Assembly: GCA_910591455.2 (NCBI GenBank)
Contig: OU342808.1
Coordinates: 23,612,714 to 23,676,713, forward strand
DNA from: Pholis gunnellus
Taxonomy: Eukaryota > Chordata > Actinopteri > Perciformes > Pholidae
Direction of reading: 5' to 3'
Length of the DNA stretch: 64,000 bases
Shown: positions 57,201-64,000 of the stretch, piece by piece
Numbering within the stretch: position 1 is the first letter of the stretch
Layout: every line of letters starts with the position of its first letter
Notes under the pieces: model-generated
Databases searched by the model: none
What the model was told of the DNA's origin: nothing
The model's input: only the letters and a program-made list of their open reading frames with translations
Program-made: the position numbers and the translations under genes

Positions 57201-60200
57201 CATTGATTTTGTAGAGCTGCCAAAACACTGTCCAATATGCTTTTCCCCCCCGACAGAGATGCAGAGACAGAGACAAGACAGTGAGACCGGACACGGCGAG
57301 TGCGTGTGTGTGTGTGTGTGTGTGTGCAAAAACATTTAAAACTGTATGTTGTTTTTCTCCAACCTCTGAACTGATTCAACAAACATATTTGGTTAATACC
57401 GGACATGTTTCATGTTTAACAAAAAAGTCCACCCTTAGAACCTGTATTCTATCAATCATTTCTGGAATGAACTGCTGCCGTTTGACTTTTTAGGAGCGAC
57501 TACTTTCCCTTTAATCTGCTGTCACCCTTCATGCTCATATTGGCATGAACTTGTTGCATTCATTTGTAGGTCGTACACTCAAAGTGGTGGGAAGTAACAT
57601 TCACAAACGCATGTTTACTGTAGAACTAAACTTATTGTGAGCTACATAAAATATTCTCATTTCTTCGTGCTTCATCAACATTTCATATGTGCAGTAATGT
57701 GATCTATTTTATATTAGTTTTATGATTTAATTATTTATGATATCTTTACTGTTTGATGACTTATTTATTATAGTTGCTTTTTACCGATGCCTCTTGTTGT
57801 TGCACTTTGCGGGACTAATAAAGGATCATCTTATCTCATATCTTATCTTCTCTGTTATTCCACACCACTACATTCAGAGGAAATATTTGCATTTTATTCC
57901 ATTTTTTCTGACAGCTTTTAGTTACTTTGCATAAGAAACCAAATGAAAAAGTACTTGGTGCTTGATTTAAAGTACATCCTCAACCATACAAACTAGTACT
58001 GTGACTGTGCTATCTCTCTGTTTTTTTTATGAGCAGAGGATTTGGGTATCGAGGTCAGTTATTTATATATTTGACCCCACCCACCCCCTATATATACACA
58101 CACATTCAGTCGTTTATTTTATGTTTTGCTTAGCTGAGGAGCACGGGCCTGATCTGAGGGCTTTCCAATTACCAGGATTGTGACATGAACAGTGCTGGGC
58201 GAGCACAACTGCTTACTAATTAGCTAACAGGAAATTAGCAGAAACCGGAGTGACGCGCCAGCGATTCGCACCAGCGATTAGTAGCACTGCTGTTTGAAGT
58301 CCTCTCGCTGCCCAATTAAAAACAGGCGGAGAGCCGGGCAGGTTGTGGAAACTTCTGTGACCCGTTTTGGCTCGGATGAGTTCCAACGTGAACAGTCAGA
58401 CAACATGCGAGACGTTGGTGCAGCCGTACACACCGACACTTCTCCGTGCAGAGCCTGAATCAGTATTCTAGTGTTCGGGAGTGGACAAACAAACTGTCCT
58501 CTTAAAGCTGTTTGTAGCAGCTGTTTAAAACGTTTTAAGTGAGAGCTGTGGACTGACTTTTATATTATTAGGAGATAAATTAACAGCAACGATACAGGAT
58601 GTCGTCATGTTGTTGAGTAAGGACATGATTCTCCGTGTTTCTAAAAGTACTCTTCTATGTAAAGGAGTACTTCACCTACACAATTACCATTTTTATTTCA
58701 ATTACTATCCCCTTGGTACCTTGAATTCTTAAGGAAAACTAGTTCTCTCTCATGCCTCCACGGCGAATGAAGAGTCAGAACAACTGAGAAAAGTCTTGAT
58801 GAATTGAGGTAAATGGTAAACAGAAAAATGACATCAAAACATCCTGATACAAGCTCTCACGCAACGCAGTATAATACTCGAGAGGTCAAGGTAACACTGG
58901 GTGAGTAAATGATGTACAAATGGTCATTTTGTTGGTGAAGTTTTCCTTCAAGAGTTCTCCATAAAAAAGTCAAAGTCTTCCAGCTGAGCTTCTGATTAAC
59001 TAGCATTTCGTTCTTGTGGGGTTTTCTGTCCATTCTGTCCTTCACGTACATGTTAGTATTCAGCAAACAAGCAAAGTTAATACACACAGAGCTTTTCAAA
59101 ACAAACCGTTACATAAATTATTATAAAAAATTAAAAGTAGCGACAATATTCTTTACAGAACGACGCCAACACAAAGAGGGAATTAAAGTGACCGAGAAGA
59201 CGCGTTTGAAATTGCAGAAAATAAAGTTTTAAAGTCTATGGTTGCAAACCATTAATGCATTCATATACATTATGGCTTAAATGTACCAACACTGCAACAT
59301 ATTTTATATCTTGAACATGTGGTCATAATGTGCAGCGTGGAAAACCAAAAGAGAGTTTGCATCCATCAATCACCCCTGAGATGATACTCACTGTATCTTC
59401 TTTGTGAAATTCTTTGTGACTATGCCTCCTTCTTCCTGCTTCTCTTCATGTTTTCCTGTTTGGAAAAAAACAAAACAAATAAGTGAGAGAGTGCAGAGTA
59501 ACGTTAAATAACCTCAGATATGTATTTTAGTTTAGATAAGTTTAGTAACGTCATGTATCATAAATAAAGCCGGTGATGACACTGGGATCAAAACCTGTTT
59601 CATTTGGCCCACACGGTGTTCCATTGCTCAACCTGTGGCAGTGTGTTTTTTATACTTTGGGGCCACTGGGTGGGTTGAAATGAACATCAAATGATGAAAC
59701 ACCTCCCGCTAGCTCGGTTTACGGCCGTTGTATCTCTCGGGCTCGCTATAGCAGCTGCTCTGGGGCTGCTAAATATCACGGCCCGCTCCACCCCTCGACC
59801 CCCGTCTGCACTCCACTGTGCGCTACCCAATACCCCCACAGTGACGACTCCGCCCGCCCAGAGTGCTGGACTCCACCGGAGAACGAGGGTGGAATCAAAA
59901 CTCCAGAGAGGGTTGTGCTAAGATCACCGGTGAAGTCATGACATTATTATTTGAAAGCTCACCAAGACTTAAAACTGGTCCCAGGTCATGAATAATGGAG
60001 AGTCATCCAACGAGGCGCTGCCGCTCGCTTATTTTTAAGATTCTTACGACAGACATGCTAAATTCCAGATGCTCTACGTAACGCTCATAATACCGAATGT
60101 TCTGGGAGGAGAGACGGTAACACTTTATAATAACCATCATTAATAAATGACCTTTTGATAGTTGATTACACTTTAGTTAATAGTTATTTCACTTTTACAT

Positions 60201-63200
60201 AACAATTACATAATATTTAATATTATATTTTATCATTTATATATTTATTATTAAGGTGTTTTAAAATAGATTTGTGTAATATCAAATATTAAATGATATA
60301 TTGTATTATAGCAGGTAAGAGAAGAGAAGACTTACATGCTGATAACATCAGTAAACTGTTTATTCAGTTTATCGTGGTAGATATTATAACACAATATATT
60401 AAGTACTTAATGAAAACATCTATAAACATTATAGATGGACCAGAAACAAATTAGGAACCATATCTATTAACCGTTTAACAGGGTATTATAAACATCAGTT
60501 TCAACTTCATAAAAGCATCCAAATAATGTTTATAGATGTATTATAAACCATTAACAAAGTGAATTCCTTAAAAAGGTTGACAAATAATTTGATGATCATT
60601 AACAAATACTTAATAAAGTTTATAAAATGTTATAATGTCAAATTAACTGTTAAAATATCATAAAATATAGCATTACCAATAGTAGTATTTATGATCATTT
60701 CATTGTTTGTTAATAGTAAATATTAACTTAACTATTAACTATAAATTGACTGTTTATTATTGATTGTTGTCATAAAGTATTACACAAGGACAGGACTGTA
60801 GTTTTTATACTTCTGTTGCTGTGTGTCATTCAGAGCCAATGTAACCATGCAGTTAGTTATTTTAAAGCTTCACTCATCAATATGTTTACATAAACACTGG
60901 ATGTAATGAATATGTGTGATGACTAAAGGTGGTGCTCCTAGTGAGAAATTGACAGATAATAAATCACTAAGTTCTACGGTGATTTTCAGCTACATTTTTC
61001 TGGGTTTTATGACCCACAACTGTACCGATTCGATTTACACTCGTCTACTTCCTTTTCAGTGGCACCAGGTAGCTGTTTTCAGTGAAAACGTTGTAATAAA
61101 CCCACTACATGCTACCCACTCTACACCAAACGTCCTAACACCGGAGTCCCTTTAGAAAACATCTGCTCTGACATTACAGGGACTGGAAGGTTCCTTTGTC
61201 AGTTTAGTCTGTTGCTGGTCAGATTAGCTCCGTCCAGTTCGAACTAGGCCTATAAAAGTGCTATTTATAATGCTAACAGGGACTTATCGATGCATTTTTA
61301 TTGTTTTTGTGAGTTTAGCTTGGCATCTTAAAATCTTACTTTCAGGATTATTTTTGTAATTCTTCCATGAGATTTTAAATCATCTTTAAAGAGCAAAAGA
61401 AAGATTCAGTAACATTTCAATCAGCGGATCTAAACGCGCTGATGGCACCGCTCAGGTGAACTGTAAGCGATGACGAGTTCATGGAGTTCATCTGGAGGAT
61501 TCTGTGTTTAACATTTGTTCCTTCATCTACTGAACACCTCCAGCATGCTTGTATCACTCTTCCTGTGTGTCACACTTTTAGATCAGCGGGGGGGTCGAGG
61601 CACTAACAGGCCCAACATGGCACTGATTGAATGACCCAACTGGCATACCAACAATGTGTTTATAAAAAACTCAGAGTCGGGGGCCCTGCTGTCCTCCTCG
61701 CCCTCGGGTATCCCTGGAATTCATCTGTCTCTCTATGAAGCACTGACACGAGGAAGTCATTTCTGTAACTTACTCCCATAACCAGTGACTGGGCACGAAC
61801 GTGACACCAGCAGGAAAGAGAAAAACTGCTTCCAAGAACATTCTCTCCGGCGTCTAGCGGCGGCTCGTCTTATTGTAAACAGAGACTGTTGTCACGGGCC
61901 TTGCCTTAAATCTAAATCGAGCTTGTGGGTGACTGAGGGAGTGATTCTACAGGAATCTGAAACAGGTGTCCAAGCTTGAAGGATCCGCCTGCCAACATGA
62001 AAGTCCCAGGCCCCAAAATCTGTTTAGCTCTCCCATATCAAGAGTAATTAATGCTGAGACCATGTTGTACCGCCGAGGCTTTCATTGTGCTGCTTTCAAG
62101 CCTGCTGCCAAAGAGAAAAGAGCCGGAGCTTCTCAGTCAGGTCGGAGTGAAGATCCTGAGAGAGGAGATTCTGGCTGGACTGCTGCTGCTGCTTTTTCCG
62201 TGCATTTTACGAGTGCACATGTTGTTCTGTGCAAGTTTTATGTCTCACGTGAAGGTTGTTCAAGATATTTTGTCTAAATGTGACCAGCTAGTGGAAAGTT
62301 AAAGTAGTAACAATAAAAAAATATATTGAAGGGATGAGAAGTTTTAGAATTTCAAGAATTCAAAATCTCTCAATGAAATTATTACTATTTAATATGATTG
62401 CATTACAAACACACTGCAGATGTTCAATTATATCTGTTTAACTGTTATCTTCCTTAATTCAGATCTATAGGCTGTTTTAACACAGCCAGAGACACAAAAA
62501 CAATATTACTTTATTTAATTCTAGTATATAGTTTGTCCAAAAATAAATATTCATAGATATTGAGTCTTAAGAAATTGCAGAGTACACCTTTAATACATAT
62601 TATGTAATATTATTTAATAATAGCAATACTGAGGGCATGACCTCAATGTCCTTAATGGAAGTTACAACACTGCACGTTTTAGGTGTTTTTCACAAGCAGA
62701 TGATACTATTTGCCCAATTTATTTAGTTTATATTCTATTCAAGATGTTTTATGTGCAATATGCGTTAAATTGACTCTATTATTATCATTCCTTTTATGTT
62801 TGTGGATGATTAAATCCCCATTTTAAAAGGAGTTTGTTGTTTTTAAATGTGCTCGATGAATAAAACTGAGCTTATGGATGTCACAGTGGGTTCACTCTGA
62901 CCAGTGTCATTGATAGCAAAAGTAAGAACCTTATCCTCAATAAACTTTGACTATAAAGTTATTTATGCTGCAGAAGAAAAACAACCCGTTTCAGTTCAGT
63001 TCAGGCCTCTGCGACGTCATCCCAACTCACCTGACACATCTACAAATCCGTCCCTCGTTTTGATGGTTAACTCCTCCGGTTTGAAGCTGTGGACGTTCAC
63101 GCAAACTTTCCAGGGCTCCCCCCCGGTGCTGGTGCTGGTGGTGGTCGGGGAGCCCCGGGAGGACGGCTCGCCGTACCTGCTCGTGTACACCGCGGGGCCT

Positions 63201-63451
63201 CCCGCGGACTGCCGCGAGGGGAAACCTGCGCGTAGACCGCTGCCGAAGGGTGACGTGCTGAGGCGCGTGCCTAGCCGACCAGGCCGAGCCCAGCCCGGCC
63301 AGTCCATTGCCAAATCTTCGGGGAAAGATGGCATCCCAAAGTCATCCTCCATAAACCGAGACCCGAGCTGATCCCTGAACGGGGACTCTCCAAACGGATC
63401 CCGGGGAAACCTCTGCCGGCTTCCCATCGTGTAGAAGTCTCCCTCTGCCAT
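54044..63451 (-). CDS. hspb8: small heat shock protein HspB8 (Hsp22), 3 coding exons, 220 aa
   Basis: This is an ATP-independent chaperone. In mammals HSPB8 binds BAG3 and helps clear misfolded proteins by chaperone-assisted autophagy, notably in muscle and neurons. Exons on the minus strand are 63451-63031, 59455-59392 and 54221-54044, with GT/AG borders and phases 1 and 2. Diagnostic matches to HSPB8 are RDPFGESPFRDQLGSR near the N-terminus, GEPWKVCVNVHSFKPEEL, the 64-base exon encoding GKHEEKQEEGGIVTKNFTKK, and VDPVTVFASLSPEGVLIIEA. Lys159 in FTKKIQ corresponds to human Lys141, the neuropathy-mutated site. The start is placed at MAEGDFY (compare human MADGQMPF) even though the frame is open 26 codons further upstream. 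The C-terminus (QTPPYYLFSDEGS...) is longer than in human (196 aa). Introns are about 3.6 and 5.2 kb. The gene is convergent with the HSPB1-like gene. Confidence 0.95.
56295..56630 (+). mobile_element. dispersed fish repeat, second copy
   Basis: It shares 'gctttgagctaaatgctaa', 'gctgatgtttagcaggt', 'gtttagcatgttagcatgtt' and 'caggtatttggtcgtaaac' with the family at 6740-7097. It lies inside hspb8 intron 2 and is non-coding. Confidence 0.75.
57303..57326. repeat. (GT)n microsatellite
   Basis: This is a short GT run in hspb8 intron 2. Confidence 0.9.
59392..59455 (-). CDS. hspb8: hspb8 coding exon 2
   Basis: The 64-base exon encodes KHEEKQEEGGIVTKNFTKKI. The acceptor is ccaaacag and the donor is gtgagt. 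It fits the phases of exons 1 and 3 exactly. Confidence 0.93.
59456..63030 (-). other. hspb8: hspb8 intron 1
   Basis: The intron is 3.6 kb and contains an AT-rich MITE-like element at about 60,118-60,785. A plus-strand ORF at 59,691-59,921 has a hydrophobic start (LGLAIAAALGLL) but no homologue that I recognise, and it lies antisense in the intron, so I do not call it. Confidence 0.75.
60118..60785. mobile_element. AT-rich MITE-like element with 'ggtaacactttata' end
   Basis: The left end ggtaacactttataataacc and the right end gtcataaagtattac are imperfect inverted repeats. The interior is full of 'attaataaatgttaat' and 'ataaacattat' words on both strands. GGTAACACTTTATAAT ends are common in fish non-autonomous DNA transposons. 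The exact right end is uncertain. Confidence 0.6.
63031..63451 (-). CDS. hspb8: hspb8 coding exon 1
   Basis: It encodes residues 1-140 plus the first base of Gly141 and ends at a GTGAGT donor (plus-strand bases 63030-63025). It contains the disordered N-terminal region and the first strands of the alpha-crystallin domain. Confidence 0.93.
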
Positions 63452-63670
63452 GTCCAGATGACTTCTAGACCAGTTCAAGTTCTGCTGTTTGGACCAAACT
63501 ACCCCGAACCAAAACTTTTCTTTTAACAATTAAAATACAGAACTACTGTAATCTATGTGTGGTAAAACTTTATCGGTCTGGGATGTTGCGCGGTCACCAG
63601 TTTATCCAACTACGCACAGTTAAAGCGTGCACTGCTCTTCCTAAAAAAATGAAACCCTCTTGGCTGCGGG

Positions 63671-63677
63671 TTTTATA
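63671..63677 (-). promoter_or_regulatory. hspb8: TATA box of hspb8
   Basis: On the minus strand this reads TATAAAA, 219 bases before the ATG at 63451. Transcription would start near 63,645, giving a 5' leader of about 195 bases. Confidence 0.65.
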
Positions 63678-63704
63678 CTGGACGGGGATTTCACAAGACG
63701 ACGG

Positions 63705-63712
63705 TTCCGGAA
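63705..63712 (-). promoter_or_regulatory. hspb8: TTCCGGAA dyad: minimal heat shock element or ETS site
   Basis: TTC-CG-GAA is two inverted nGAAn units with a 2-bp gap, the core of an HSF site, about 28 bases upstream of the TATA box. The third unit is only a partial match (tgc for ttc), so affinity would be weak. CCGGAAG in the same sequence also fits an ETS factor site. Both readings are inference. Confidence 0.4.
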
Positions 63713-63739
63713 GGTGCTGGGAGGATCTGGAAAGCACGC

Positions 63740-63930
63740 GCACTGCAAAAAATATCCTTATAAGAAGTCAAACAGAGCCTTAAAATCCTTAGAAATAAAG
63801 AGAACTTGATACAGTAACACCTTGTTCTACTCCAAATAATATGTGCCAGCTGATTATTAGCGTCAAAAAAACAGATTAGGAGTTAAATTAAGATGAAATT
63901 ACTTGCTGATGTGGATATTTTTTGCAGCGC
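63740..63930. mobile_element. 191-bp MITE just upstream of the hspb8 promoter
   Basis: The left end gcactgcaaaaaatatcc (63740-63757) and the complement of the right end ggatattttttgcagcgc (63913-63930) match at 17 of 18 positions. CACTGCAAAAA ends are typical of a common fish non-autonomous DNA transposon. It has no coding capacity, and no clear target-site duplication was found. Confidence 0.75.
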
Positions 63931-64000
63931 AGGCGCAACAGCTGACCAAAGACCAGCCTCCCCCTTTCTGTTCACCAGATGAAGTTAGTGTCCACATGTC

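Larger units (their letters stand above)
54222..59391 (-). other. hspb8: hspb8 intron 2
   Basis: The intron is 5.2 kb and holds a dispersed repeat copy at 56,295-56,630, (GT)n at 57303-57326 and otherwise unassigned sequence. The ORF at 56950-57339 on the opposite strand crosses the microsatellite and is not supported. Confidence 0.8.

Noticed and set aside
59691..59921. small secreted protein in hspb8 intron 1
   Set aside because: It has a hydrophobic start but no cleavage logic, homologue or promoter. It is antisense within an intron and probably chance.
62051..62302. Leu-rich ORF in hspb8 intron 1 (EEILAGLLLLLFPCILRVHM)
   Set aside because: The Leu run comes from a ctgctg repeat and two frames are open over the same bases. 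No domain is recognised.
63452..63529. 26-codon N-terminal extension of hspb8 (start at 63529)
   Set aside because: The extension has no counterpart in HSPB8, whereas MAEGDFY matches the family start. The upstream in-frame ATG is possible but less likely.

Overview
The window looks like a teleost fish chromosome, probably percomorph. It has intron-split vertebrate small heat shock protein genes, many (CA)n/(GT)n microsatellites, poly-G/poly-C runs, TA-flanked and hAT-like miniature inverted-repeat elements (MITEs), and several short repeat families that I know from fish genomes. There is no bacterial or viral gene organisation. Most of the DNA is non-coding, and short ORFs are mostly chance.

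Layout: 1-13.7 kb is repeat-rich intergenic DNA with no gene I can defend. 13,973-19,075 is a single uninterrupted 1,700-codon reading frame made of three tandem copies of a ~595-codon unit plus the start of a fourth copy. I do not recognise this protein family. Copies 2 and 3 differ at only about 11 bases, and nearly all of those changes alter the protein. One of them turns a glycine codon (GGA) into TGA, which ends the frame; past that TGA the frame stays open for 67 more codons to a TAA at 19,277-19,279. A ~31-bp minisatellite of about 24 copies starts exactly at that TAA. Upstream of the start codon there is a 21-bp inverted repeat carrying a CRE (TGACGTCA) in each arm.

20-49 kb is mostly intergenic or intronic DNA with MITEs, SINE-like fragments and microsatellites. 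A few short exon-like segments, mainly on the minus strand (30.8, 36.0 and 44.1-44.4 kb), have good splice signals or protein-like reading frames, but I cannot assign them.

49.4-63.7 kb holds the only firmly identified genes, two small heat shock protein (alpha-crystallin family) genes arranged tail to tail. The plus-strand gene (49,559-52,138, four coding exons, 358 aa) is HSPB1-like, with the conserved Cys and Arg of the dimer interface, an I-P-I motif and an unusually long acidic C-terminal tail. The minus-strand gene (63,451 down to 54,044, three coding exons, 220 aa) is hspb8. Both encode ATP-independent holdase chaperones. In mammals HSPB8 works with BAG3 in chaperone-assisted selective autophagy, and HSPB1-type proteins form large oligomers. 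Each gene has a TATA box. hspb8 also has a TTCCGGAA dyad that fits a minimal heat shock element (it also fits an ETS site), with a MITE inserted just upstream of it.
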